Origin: Thamnaconus septentrionalis
Lineage: Eukaryota; Chordata; Actinopteri; Tetraodontiformes; Monacanthidae
Assembly: GCA_009823395.1 (NCBI GenBank)
Contig: CM020510.1
Coordinates: 13,272,273-13,336,272, forward strand
DNA: 64,000 nucleotides
Direction: 5' to 3'
Shown: in pieces, positions 49,761 through 61,559 of the stretch
Numbering within the stretch: position 1 is the first letter of the stretch
Layout of the letters: every line of letters starts with the position of its first letter
Notes under the pieces: model-generated
Database searches by the model: none
What the model was told of the DNA's origin: nothing
What the model saw: the letters and a program-made list of their open reading frames with translations, nothing else
Position numbers and translations under genes: made by a program

Positions 49761-50715
49761 TGGAACAGTTAAATGACTCCATTGGCTTAAAAACATGCAA
49801 TACTAATACATACTGTATGTGTTTCTCAATGGAGAAAATAAATAACCTGAACACGATTTCACATTCACATAAAGCACATTTCCTCCTCATGGAGGCTCCA
49901 CCTCATGTGTCAAGTAACCCAGGATGTGACTTTTTTTTCCCTGTGGGTTTCATGATCTTTAGTGGTGGCATCACATGTGGCACAAGAATCAACAAAATGG
50001 GGACGAACACGAGCGTATGAGGTTTCTGCTGCGTTTTCTTACTATGCCATGCTACCAAGTTTTTGCACATCGGAGCCTTTAAAGGTCGTTGAGAACTGTG
50101 AGATTAGCAGAGCGAGATAAAGGCAGAGACAATATGCTCCCAGATTCCATCTCCTTCAAGCCTCCTTATCTGGATGCTTTCCCAGCCCGGCCCACACGGC
50201 CCACATCGCACGTCCTCACATATATTTGCTCAGTAGTTAAAAAGACACTAAGGCCACCGGCATGTTATCATCCGGCGGGGGCTCTTTATTTGTTTACCTC
50301 TGGTATCTGCCCATGTCGGCCCTGACTCTGCCTCTTTTGAAGTGGCTTGTTGTATAAGTAGAGTCTCTCGTTCTCCCCTTTACGTCGAGCCTGCTAGCGT
50401 GCCAGTGGCTGGGGGGAGCTAAAGGGAATGTCGTGGGAGGGCGACGTTAATAAGAGGATAATGCTGTTAGTGCCGTGCCGTGGCAGCCGCTGGTCAGATG
50501 ACCAGCCGTCAGGGCCACTCGGATCTGACATGCCTGCTGACACACTCTGTCAACATCCCTGTGTCTGTCTGTGTGTGTGTGCGTTTTGAAAAGGATGAGA
50601 GCAGCTCAACTCTTGGGGCTTGCACAGACTGGACTGGAGTCGGCGTCAGATTAGCGCAGGCTAACACACGCACTGCTAAAGAAGCACAGATTTGTTTTCT
50701 GCAGATGCAGCTAAG

Positions 50716-51079
50716 CCCTGGGGCGGAGAAACTTTTTGACTGGTGGGCCCGCAGGGGCCGGAGCAGGAGCAGATGGATGGACTGTTTTGGTGACCCACCT
50801 CATTGGAGGAAAAAATATATCATGGGATGTGGAGATAACATGTGCTTTAATGTCTGTATTGAAAGGGAGCAAAAGTGTTACAACAACAATGTGTCTTTTA
50901 AACCCCACAGTGTTCAGCTCTTTATTTAAATGACTCTTAAAAAACTGAAAAAAATCATCAAATACACCTATTTTATTACATACTTACTATTAATATAATG
51001 TCTTCAAGTTTAGTGGGCCAGATTAAAAAGCTCAACAGGCCTCATATGGTCCCCGGGCCATAGTTTGCCCATGCCAGGG
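50716..51079. mobile_element. Non-autonomous DNA transposon-like unit
   Basis: The left end CCCTGGGGCGGAGAAACT and the complement of the right end, CCCTGGCATGGGCAAACT, are matching inverted ends. The right half has the 'gggccatagtttgccca' ending I associate with a widespread vertebrate DNA transposon family. A short direct repeat, ctaag, flanks the unit (50711-50715 and 51080-51084). It may be the remnant of a longer duplication. The 364-bp unit has no transposase frame. Confidence 0.6.
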
Positions 51080-51287
51080 CTAAGCTAAACCCAGGAAGTG
51101 AACACATTCAGTGTCACTTCGCCGCTAAACAAGGCAGGCAGAGGGAAAACGGCTCTGTGCCGCATGTTTAGTGACGGTAAACTGTTTATTTCAACAGGTA
51201 GATAAATCCCTAACAAGGCCGTTGAGCGGAATGCTAGTTGTTGTTTTTTTTTCCTTCTTTCTTTTTACTACATCCTGTTGTTTCGTT

Positions 51288-51319
51288 TCATTGTTGCTTC
51301 CTTCTGGAAGCAACAATGA
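51288..51319. repeat. Perfect 14-bp inverted repeat (hairpin)
   Basis: The arm tcattgttgcttcc (51288-51301) is the exact complement of 51306-51319, with a 4-nt loop ttct. The flanks are T-rich and no transposon end or gene lies next to it. Confidence 0.85.
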
Positions 51320-51482
51320 GCTTCGGAGCTGCTTTTTTTTTTTTTTTTTGGTACGCAGCAGACTCGGATCAGCCCTCTTTGTGTCTGCTGGCCCTGGCTT
51401 GCACAGCTACAGGCGTACAAGAAAACACAGTAGGTGTGAGGTTGGAGCTTTGACTTGACCGTGTCCAGCCTAGCCAGCCCCA

Positions 51483-51502
51483 ACACACACACACACACAC
51501 AC
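51483..51502. repeat. AC dinucleotide microsatellite
   Basis: Ten AC units. Confidence 0.9.
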
Positions 51503-52139
51503 GGAGCCCTCCTCGATCCTGAACGCCATCCCTCCACGGGCCTGTACACCCAGCAGCGATGGTCAATACACTCCCCTCTGATCCAGCACTTCAAACGTAA
51601 CCTGCCCGGGTTCTGGCTCCAGCCAGCAGCATCATGAATAACAATTAGAGCCCCTCCACACAAAAAAAAAGCAGCGGTAACCCCCCGATAACTCCGGTAT
51701 CTCTGGCTTCTGGGGGGAGAATTAGCATTAATGATTTCTCCTCTGCCTCGCCGCCGTCTTTATGTCCCCCCGAACCACCGTCCCCTCCCCTCCCACCAGC
51801 GCCACCCATCTGTGTATCTCTTCCTCTCACCTGCGTGTTTTATATCTCGGCCAATCTGTGTTTGTCCGTCGAACGCGCGTCAGACAATTAAAACTTTAAA
51901 TGGAGCGCCTTTTAATGTGGCGGCCAAATGCACAGATGGAAGTTATCAGAAAATTGTCTGCGCCCCCCAACTATTTAAAGTGGAGAAAATCCATTATTGA
52001 AGAAGGTGTTTTTTTTATGATTATGAGTAAATCCAGTCTGTTCCACAGCGGCGGCTAAGAGATAACGTGTCATTTAAAGTTAACATAAAACTGAGGAGCA
52101 TCTGTCTAATTCTCTGCTCTTGTCTCTCCTCCGTCTCGC

Positions 52140-52189
52140 CTGCCTGCCGCTGCCGCCTGCCGCTGCTCCTGCTGCCTGCCGCTGCCGCC
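52140..52189. repeat. Two-copy direct repeat, period 32 bp
   Basis: An 18-bp word, ctgcctgccgctgccgcc, occurs at 52140-52157 and again at 52172-52189, separated by similar CTGC-rich sequence. Confidence 0.8.
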
Positions 52190-53242
52190 CATTTTTCTGC
52201 CTTCAGGTGAGTCACATTTTAAATCCTATCCACTCATTTTACCCTTTCTATTTTTTGCATTCGCCGCGTGCAACGTGTGGACATGCACACCTTGCTCACG
52301 CCTACACAGTAGCTGCTTCTCGACCAGACCGATTGGCCACTGGACAACCCCCCCACGCAACCCACTACTATCCGCCACCCCCTCTGGGAATGTGGCTACA
52401 ATAACTGTGATGTTCCATCCCGCGGCCTCTTCTGGGTGCAAAGTAATAAGCGCTGTCAGCATGGAACCTGCACTTTGGCGCTGCGAAATCGTCGCGCGCA
52501 GAAATGAACGCAATGAAATATTTTTTGTTTTCAAAGCACCCCAACCTCCTCCAACCCCCACCCAACCCTCCCCCCGGCTTCACTTATTTATCTCTCTGTC
52601 TTATTTTTCATCTTTTTTTTCCAACTTTGCTCCTCCACCTCAGGTGCTCCAGTATTTCTCCCCCATCGTAAACACCCGACACCCCTCCCGCCTCCTGCCC
52701 CCCCCCGCCGCCCCCGTCTCAATATGCCGCGTCTGGGCTCGTTTACATGGCTGGAGGACAGGCGGGTAGGGTGGGGCGGTGGGGAAATGAGAAAAAAAAA
52801 ATACAAACTAAGAGGAGGAGAGGACTGGTTTGAATTATGCATGCAGCCGATGTAGTGCGGCAGGCGGCCCAGCCGGAGAGCCCACCAGATGCTTTGCCCC
52901 CCAGATTCCCTGCTTTTTTTTTTTTTTTTGTCTCCTTCTCCTGTCTTTACACGCACTTGTTGTTTTCCTATTGTGTCTGCCGCGCCGCCGTCCCGTCTAA
53001 TAATTACCGAACGGCTGCGGAATTAATGGAACAAGGACCTCATTAATGGAGGCATTGTCATCGGCGGCGCGTGTTTTAGCGAACACCCCCCCTTCCCCCG
53101 AATGCAACCAGTCCCCACCTCTCTGACTCAGCCTCCCCCCGGGGGGGCGCTCCAGTTGCTGCCGCGCCTTGGGTGAAAGTGATAAGAACACCTCTTGCCC
53201 CCCGTTGTCAGATGTGCGCGTCTGGAGCATATGTGCCCGTTC

Positions 53243-53264
53243 GTGTGTGTGTGTGTGTGTGTGT
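53243..53264. repeat. GT dinucleotide microsatellite
   Basis: Eleven GT units. Confidence 0.95.
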
Positions 53265-56200
53265 CTACCTGTTTGTGCGACAGGGAGATTTACATTCTCT
53301 AATGATGAGGGATCACGGTGAGGACAGGGCCTGTCAGCACTCCTAATGAGAGGGGGGCCGGTAGCCCGGGGCCAGGTTAAAGAACTGGAGACCAGTATGG
53401 ATGGTGGGTGGGTGGTGGTGGTGGGGGGTGAAGGTTGCACTAAGCAGTCAGGGCAGGGGAGGGGGGATGGATTGGTGGATGGGTGGGTGGCCTCCGTAGC
53501 GACAGAGGCTGGCATGTGTCTTTTTCAGTGACGCCGCCGTCGCGGCTAGTTCACAGCAGCCGTCCAGAATTCTGCACCTCCTCCACCCCTGCCACCACCA
53601 CCCCCTCCCCCACCGCTGCCACCGAAGCGACGCGGGCACAAGAAAGAGGCGCCTCAGCTGAAGAGGGAGGCTGATTAGGGCTGTTAGACTGGAGGATTGG
53701 AGGCTTTTCACTCCAGCACACAACATCGCAGCGCCCGCTGTCTCCGCCCCGCTAAATTATGCCGCTTATTGATTCAGAATTCAGCTGTAACGAGCCCACG
53801 CTGGATAACTGGCATCGGGCGGAGAGAAAAAAAAGAAAATGAGTAACTCTGGAGATCAGGAGAGACTATTAATGTACATAATTTATTGCCACTTATCAGT
53901 GGTGCTTTATTGATCTGTTGCAATCAACAGTTTGAGGTGGAGGAATTTTCTCTCTTTCTGTTTGCACTGCACAATCCCGAGGATTAGCAGAGACTTCTGC
54001 TAAGCTTCTAAAGATACCCAGTAGATCTGGGTGGTGTTTTTTTTCTTCTTCTTTTTTTTCTCTCTCCGCCCCTCTTGCCTCCACCTGAGGGTCTTTCCTC
54101 TCAGCTCCGCATTATTCTGAGGGGCTGGTGTAACATCACACCTACTTGTGTCCACCCCGGGCACTCAAGCCAAATGTGCATAAACAAGAAATGGCAAGAC
54201 TGACCTCGCCGCCGGCCCTCCAGCAGCGGATCGACTTGCTCGGATCACACTGCTTCCTCTTCCTGCCAGGTTTTGCCTCCTCGCGAGGGGGGCCAGATCG
54301 GCAGAATGAGAACACATCCGGAAATTTGCTTTACATAACATGAAAATGTAAGCCCTCATCTTGAACTGGAACTAAATAGATATAATACTAGTACATTAGA
54401 TAAGGATCATAAAAAAGTTATATTTGAATAGACTTTACACAGCTCTGCAGTGGATATATAGCTATAATCTCAATTTGAGTGCAGTCCAAAAAGAAGAAGA
54501 GAACTGAAGAGTGGGACCTGAACTCGAAGGATATCACATGGCTAATAATCATGTTAAGTTCAGTTGACTAATGAAATTGAGGATATTTGGTTTGCATTCA
54601 TTTGCATTCATTTCAGTCTCCAGTTTCAGAATGTATTAAATCAGAGGTTTTTCCAGTGTCACCAACCTTAATATGTTCCGGCATATTTATTCAGTCAGTG
54701 AACTCCATTACAGAAATAATCAAAAAAGGACAGAGTGCAACAAAGAAAAAAGATAACAGATGGGCTTCACGCAGGCCAGGTCATCCTGCCTCATCCAGAG
54801 CGTCACTCTCGTGTCATTTCCCGTCCCATCGCGGTGAAATTGCGGCAACCTCTATGAAATCTCCCCAATAATGGAGTGCATTACGGCCGGCCATTGACTT
54901 GACCCCGTGACACCGGCGACGTCCTGGGGGTGCGCCCGGCCGTAGGGAGATCTCCCACCATACACCGCTGCTCACACATGTTGCGGCGCGGCTTTGCTAA
55001 AGGCCATCGACGGCTCAGTTAATGAGTGTAAGGGGATGGCCGGGATTAACCCTCTTTAACATCCGACTGTCTGTCTGCCTGTGTGGCTCTACCTCAGCAA
55101 GCTGTTACCGAGAGTCAATCAATAAACTCCAGATTGGTTCCGTGCACTGCGCCGCCAAAAGGTTGCATGCGATGCCTGTGTTTTTTTTTCCGTTCTTTTG
55201 CCAGAATAAAAGGCAGTAAATATTTGCGCGCCGCCGTTGTCGTGCAATTTTTACAGTATTTCTGTCGTGAGTCACCCTGGTTGGTCACAGCGACGGCCAG
55301 CCGACTGGCGTTTTCCACGTGCACCGGGCCAGGGCCCCGTTAGGGGGGTTCCGTTCTGGGCCTGGCTTCACCACATCAGTGGAGGGGTTCCTTATCCAGC
55401 GGCCCTGCCTCTCTGCTCCTGGAACCCAGAGACCAAGCCCAAGCTCTGCCTCCACTGCTATAATTATAACAGGAGCTCCGCAATCTGTAATTTATAAGTC
55501 TTAAACACTGTAATTAACTACTGCTTTTATAGGGAGTCATAAATAATGCCAGGCCCTTTTTTTTCTCCTTCCTTTTTATAAAGCACATGCGCCTTTGCTC
55601 TGCCTTCCTCGCCTGTTCTTAGTTTTCTTTCAAGGTAACACGGGGAGACCTTCGAGCAACGCCCCTCCCCCACTCGACTGACACCATAGGGTCCCGCTCA
55701 GCCAGACAACCTCAAAGACCTTTTCTTGGGGGCGCTATACTGCAGCATTACGTTACAGCATCTTGTCAAGTGCTGCCAGTTTTGCGAGGTTGGACTGAGG
55801 GGCTGAGGCTGAGGGTGGAAGGACGTTGGCTCAGTGCCGCCACTGTTCCTGGAAATGTTTCTGAAGCGTATTAATGCTCTCACACTTCCTGCGGCTGAGC
55901 TTGTTTCTCACCTTACGTTGCTGAACTATTGTCATAAAAGGAAGTACAATCTGACACGGAAAGTATTTTTAAATGATCAAGCAATTTGGAATAGGTCCAA
56001 TACCTGAGAGAAATTTGAACTTGTTTGATTTAATTACTGCTGATGAGCTCCGCATTGCATGAGAAGAATCCAGCCGCTTGCTGTCAGCGGACCTCTACTG
56101 GGTACAGTATGTGGAAGGTCTCACTCAATTGGTTTTCAACTGCGAGACAAATTCAGGACTTGCTTGTGTCCTCTGAAACCTTGCACTGCATTGCATCATG

Positions 56201-58090
56201 GATCATCAAACTGCACTTGAGATTTATGTCATGCCGTGACTGTTTGAATTCTCCTTTTTCAAGTCATTTCTGGTAGCGAGTAGCGAGAAGAATTCATGGT
56301 TTTAGCATTTATGAATCATTGCCCAGGTCTTGTAACAGCGGTGCAGCTCCAATATGACACCAGGTCTGACTGTAGATGAGGTTAAAGTGTGGTCATGCAG
56401 TTTGCAGCAAAGATTTAAATTGTATTTGAAGCGGAAAACATGCAGTAATTGATCTGCTGGCTTGTATCAGTAACTTCTCTGATCAGTCTCAGCTCATGGC
56501 CCAGTCCTGGTCCCCGTCATCATGATGCGGGATCGGCCCCAGAAATCCTGATTGAGTGGATTTGGTTTGAACTTTGTCCAGTCACGCAACAGCCCGTTGA
56601 ATAAAACCATGCAGTTGATTAACAGGATTTTATTTTTCTCTGCCAAAGCTGAGACAAGCTTCAATCTCTTTTTCAGTCAGTTTAGCAGCAAAAAGTATCA
56701 GTGTGTTGGTTGCAGTCAACCTTTGCAATAGACCTACTAATGTAATATTTACCCTGTGGCTCTTCTATTATTGAAACTAACCTCAAGGTGACACTCTGAT
56801 GTTGGCCTGTTTGTCTTCCTTCTTCTGTGACTCCCTCTGGATGACTTGTTGGAAGGTCCAGTAGGTACTGGCGATGTTTGCTGCTGTGTTCTGCCTTTGT
56901 TTAGTATTGCTGACCATGTGGTCTACCTGCATCCAATGACCTTAGGACTGACTTTGTCATCCTTCCTAGCTTATAGCCTCTGACTTTCTCCTGTGTGTGC
57001 TTTGTTTTCCTTCTTTTGTGACCTTTTTGCCAACCTGGCATTGCCACTTTTTTAGCTTGAGATAAAATGTTAGATTTGATTTCCAGACATGATAAAAATA
57101 TGACAGGTTAAAGAATGAAAATTTAAAATTTCAGATTCAATTTGTATTACAAAAAGTGGCATTAAGCCAGCTAGGTTTAGATAGCTTTTCTCTTCTTCCT
57201 TTTTTTTCCCAGAAGTGAAATCATCACTTGGAATAGAACAGTGATGTAATTAATGAGTTGAGCAGAGCAAGACAGAAAACCACAGAAGGAGAAGGCTGGG
57301 GAAATGTTTCCATGTGGCTAAAGTACAGACAGATTTCTCCATAATGCACTGGGGAAAATATAGGAGGCTGTGATGACACACAGAGTTTCAGCGCTAAGAG
57401 GTTTGTGCTGCTGTGTAGTCCGTCCTCCACTGTGGTAGAAAAATATCCTCCTCTGTCAGACACTTTCCTTGTGTTGTGATTTTTTTCCCTCTTGTGCGGA
57501 GAGAAGCGAAGATGTGCCGAGATGACGGTGCACGGTGGCGACGACTCCCGCTCTAATCAGCCGCATTGTCTGTCGGCTATTTCCCTCCCTGCCTGTTTTT
57601 ACGTGTCTCGCTGATTTATGTGGTGGTCTTTACGTGCAGTCCCGCGGGAGGGGCCGCCGCCGAACAGGCTGCAACAGCTCGACTCAGCATTCTTCACCTG
57701 TCACAAGCAGCTTTCCAACTTGTTCTTCTTCTTCCTCCTCAAAAAAAAAAGAAAACAGAAAGAAAAACACAAAACAACCCATCGGGAGGAGAAAAAAAAA
57801 GACTGCCTCCCTTTTTTAAAAAAAAAAAGTTCCAGAATGAAATCTACAATGTATCACTTTTGTATGAGAAAAGGTTAACAAAAGCGAGACGCTCACTGAG
57901 AGACAAAACAACAGCAAACACAACAGGGGGAAGGAGGGGCGGTGGAGAAAAGGGCTGAGCAGAGACACAGAGGTGAAGTGTGGGATAAAGAGCCGGGCCA
58001 GCGCGGGCACAAGGAAAACTCTGAGCACCCACTCCCCACGACTCGCCACACAATGGTCCATCTGCTGGAGAGACACAGGCGCTTTGAGTG

Positions 58091-58128
58091 ACCCCACCCC
58101 CACCCCCACCCACCAACACCACCACCAT
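58091..58128. repeat. C-rich tract (CCCCA units)
   Basis: Runs of three to five C separated by A pass into CCA units. The complement has quadruplex potential. Confidence 0.8.
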
Positions 58129-58297
58129 GGTTTAGATTCATCCTCCCAGTATCTCTCTCCTCCTCCTCCTCCTTCGACCACCCAGACGCTGCCGCCGCCC
58201 CATCCTCCCTGCTCCTGAACATCACACTTATGCAGGGGGATGATTATAGTCCTCCCCGTTCTGTGGCCCTGCCCGCCTGCCTGCCCTGCATGTCTGC

Positions 58298-58320
58298 TTG
58301 CCTGCCTGCCTGCCTGTCTG
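58298..58320. repeat. TGCC tetranucleotide run
   Basis: About five TGCC units. Confidence 0.85.
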
Positions 58321-60180
58321 TGTGTTTTTTTCCCCTTTACTGGCCACTGGAGACCGATCCCGCTGATAGTTCAAGGCAGACGGGGGCTCAGTTCTTGCTG
58401 CTGCTTAAGCCCTTTTCTTGAGCGGACTATTCAGCTCGGAATCAATTAATCTCAAGCCTGTCTGGTAAAAAATAAATAAATAGATAAATCAAAAAGCCTG
58501 CGGGAGGGATTTTAGTTGAAAAACGGCGTTTTGGGCTTTTTTCCAAGAGATGCGCAGCTGAGAAAGCTGAGTTTTCAGGTGTTGTGAGGAGCTAAACGGG
58601 ATGCCGATCCGTCCGACGGTCTGTCTCACGAGATAAAAAGCAGCACCCCCCGCCCGACCCGGCCTTTTTTTTTTTTTTTAATATAATGAACGCGCACACA
58701 TATGTCTGTCTGCTTCGGCAGTCTGTCTTTACGCCTGTTTGTTGTTGTTTCTTTTGTGCGCCGAGGCTGCCACCGAGCTCGGTCCTCAGCGGAGGGAGCA
58801 GTCAGGGTAGGGGGGGTGGAGTGAGAGTGAGGGAGTGGGAGGGGGCTCCCAAGAGATGTGGCTCTGGGGTTTTCTGTGCCTCCTCGCTGCGCCACGGTCT
58901 TTAATGACAATATGGTGGCCCAGGCAGTGGCAGCTCCTCTGAGGAAGTGAGAGGGGGTGGGAGGGGCTGATTAACGAAACGGGCCAAAGATGTTTACCAG
59001 ACGTGGCCGCTTGCTGTTTTAAACCCCTTTACCGAGGCGTCTTCATTACAGGGTAAATCTCGACACCTTCACTGAATCCTCATTTCAAACTGATTGGCTG
59101 CTTTTTTATGTATATTTCCTCCCTTTCTACATCACCTGCCCACCTTGACATCTAGCAGGGAGTCCCAGCAAGTGGAATTCCAAAAGGGGTTTTCACTGGT
59201 TCATATTTTCGGCAGATTCCGCCGAAGATAAACCCAAGTGAGCTCCCGCGCGTGCCGGCGCTGATGTTCTTGCGGCCGCTACAAGCAGCAAGCCCTCGAC
59301 GTTGAAGTAGATGCTAATCCTCCCTCTAACTAAGCTGCCAGCTCTTGGGTATGATTTGAACCCATCCAATCTAAATCTCAATGTGCCCCCCCCACACCCG
59401 GCCTCCCCCAGCGCTAAGTGGTAGGCCGCGGACCGCCGTCTCCGGCGCGTTGACCCCTCCCTCTCGTCGGAAACCGCCGCGCCCGTACAGTCGCGTAATC
59501 CGGAAATAAGTAAGTGGCGGCGAGTGGGGATGTTCTCTTCAAGGCTTAACTATCTGCCTGGCCGTGATGAGAGGCTCCAGTCCGGGAGGATAAGAGAAGC
59601 TCAGCGCGTACCTCCGCGTGTCTCGCCCCCTGCTACAGCCACTTTAGAGGCACGCAGACACAATAGTAGCGGGCCGGATGATCGCTGGACGGCGATCATC
59701 AAATCGCCGTTAATGACGGCGGAGCGGGCGCTCAATGAAAACGTGTGACGTGTGACGGAAAGGCAAGAGCGATGATTTATTTTCCTGAGGAAATTGCTGT
59801 CGCAGCAGCGGCGGCGCCGCTCTCACCCCCTCCCCTCCTGGGTTGCCCAGAGGGCCAATTAGAGCGGGCCTCTAATCCGAGGCACAACACCTGACTGGGC
59901 TGCCAGAGAGTCGCACACCTTCCAGCCAGCGCCGCTGCCCCGCATTTCCATTTTTGCATTCTAATCAACGTTGGTTTATTTATTTCTTTATTTATTCATT
60001 TATTTTGGCGGGGGAAGGAGAGGGGGCGCTCCCCTGCTTCCTCTCCAGCGCGGACCCATCATGCAGTGGGGCCGCGACGGCCGTGCGCAGGTGATTAGGC
60101 CTCATTATGAGGACGTTTGTGCGACACTAATTAACAAGCCCGTCGCTGCCTCCTCTCCCCCTCACGTCCAGCCTGCACCC

Positions 60181-60198
60181 TTCCTCCCCCTCCTCTCC

Positions 60199-60229
<31 letters not shown>

Positions 60230-60247
60230 TCCTCTCCTCCTCCTCTG
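60181..60247. repeat. TCC-rich polypyrimidine tract
   Basis: A near-continuous run of TCC units with a few slips, purely pyrimidine over about 65 bp and so a candidate triplex-forming tract. Confidence 0.9.
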
Positions 60248-60876
60248 TGTGTGTTTGACGCTGTTTAGATCAGATTTGAACCTGCAACACACCCGTCGCT
60301 GCGCCGCCACTGTTGCAGAGCCCCAGCTTACTGATGAGCGGTGATGATAAGCGCACGCTTCCGACTGGACGGTTAAACCGACAGTCAGTCACCGTAACTC
60401 CTCCAGCCTGGAGAGCAGGGGGCTGCCTCCTAATCACCGCACAGTTATGTATACAGAAGAAAAAAAAAAGGGGGGGGGGGAGTGGAGGTGGGCTCGCTTG
60501 TCCATTCAGAGCACAAAGCATGGGAAAATAACAGACAGGTCGACATGTTTTGTTGCTACCACCAGCCTTCCCCCTGACAAAAGCTCCATTAGCAACCAGT
60601 GTCAGGGCAAGGGCAAATCTGGGCGGGAAAGGGTGGTCCCTGGGGAGGCAAGGCAAGGCAAGGCTATACGTTGGCTGAGGCTGAGGCTGAGGTGTGGGGC
60701 TGGGGGTGGAGGGTCAGCGGGGATGGGCGTGATATTGCAAATCATCAAACAAAGCAATAAGATTTCAGGCGAGTAAACGGTTTTAATATCGGGAGCTGTG
60801 ATATTGCCGCCTTCCATCCCAGCCTCGAAATGTCACACACGATTTAAAGGGTTATTACGCTGCTTAGTGGAAGAGA

Positions 60877-60909
60877 TGGGGGGTAGGGTGGGGTGGGGTG
60901 GGGTGGGGA
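60877..60909 (+). repeat. GGGGT pentamer array
   Basis: About six GGGGT-type units form a strong G-quadruplex pattern on the plus strand. Confidence 0.85.
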
Positions 60910-60977
60910 GGATTCATCTTCACAAATTTAAATTTTACAATATTGTCAAAACTTAACATACTCAGTTGTGTCTGCAG

Positions 60978-61551
60978 CAGTGTTGGCGAGTAATCTTTTA
61001 CTAAGTAATCCACTACTGTAATTAAACTACTTTTTTTGGCAACGGAGTAATGTAATGGGATTGCTGTGGCAAAACTGGTAATTATAGCATAATTACTTTA
61101 GCAAGTAATGATTCCATTACTTTTTTTGAAATATTTTGCAAGCTAAAAATGTTTTATTATCCAAAAAATGTCTGAAATTTAGAAAAAAGCCACAAACAGC
61201 AATGTTGCAGATTGATGATGCAGTCGTGCATGCAGCATCATTGACATGCCATGATGCACTAAAGCAAACATAGCAGCGCCAAAAGAAAAAACAGGGATTG
61301 CGTTTGATAGCTGGAAATACAAACATTAGTTTGAGTTCATCTCGTCTAAATCAAAGAATATTGTGGTTCGTTGTGCGTTATGTGCAGAAAACACGACATT
61401 CTCAACTGTTACTTTATCTTTTTTTAACTAAAGCAATTAGCAGTTGATTACCTATAAAACAAAGTAGTTGAATAAGTAATTTGATTATTTTGAATGAGTA
61501 ATCAGTAATCAGTAGTTGGATTACTTTTATGGAGTAATCTCAACAACACTG
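60978..61551. mobile_element. Non-autonomous hAT-like transposon with exact 8-bp target duplication
   Basis: The left end is CAGTGTTGGCGAGTAATC and the complement of the right end is CAGTGTTGTTGAGATTAC, a terminal repeat of about 18 bp. The unit is bracketed by an exact 8-bp direct repeat, gtctgcag (60970-60977 and 61552-61559), which is diagnostic of hAT insertion. The interior repeats 'gtaat' and 'attac' words typical of this fish family. At 574 bp with no intact transposase frame, it must have been moved by a related autonomous copy. Confidence 0.87.
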
Positions 61552-61559
61552 GTCTGCAG

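Larger units (their letters stand above)
51085..60969 (+). other. Intron downstream of the ROBO Ig1 exon, late part
   Basis: No exon was recognised. The stretch holds a short perfect hairpin (51288-51319), CA/GT arrays (51483-51502, 53243-53264), a 32-bp-period GC-rich repeat (52140-52189), C-rich and TCC-rich tracts (58091-58128, 60181-60247) and a GGGGT array (60877-60909). The stretches 54340-54760 and 55900-57250 are richer in AT and poorer in CpG than their surroundings, with no terminal repeats or coding signature seen. Confidence 0.6.
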
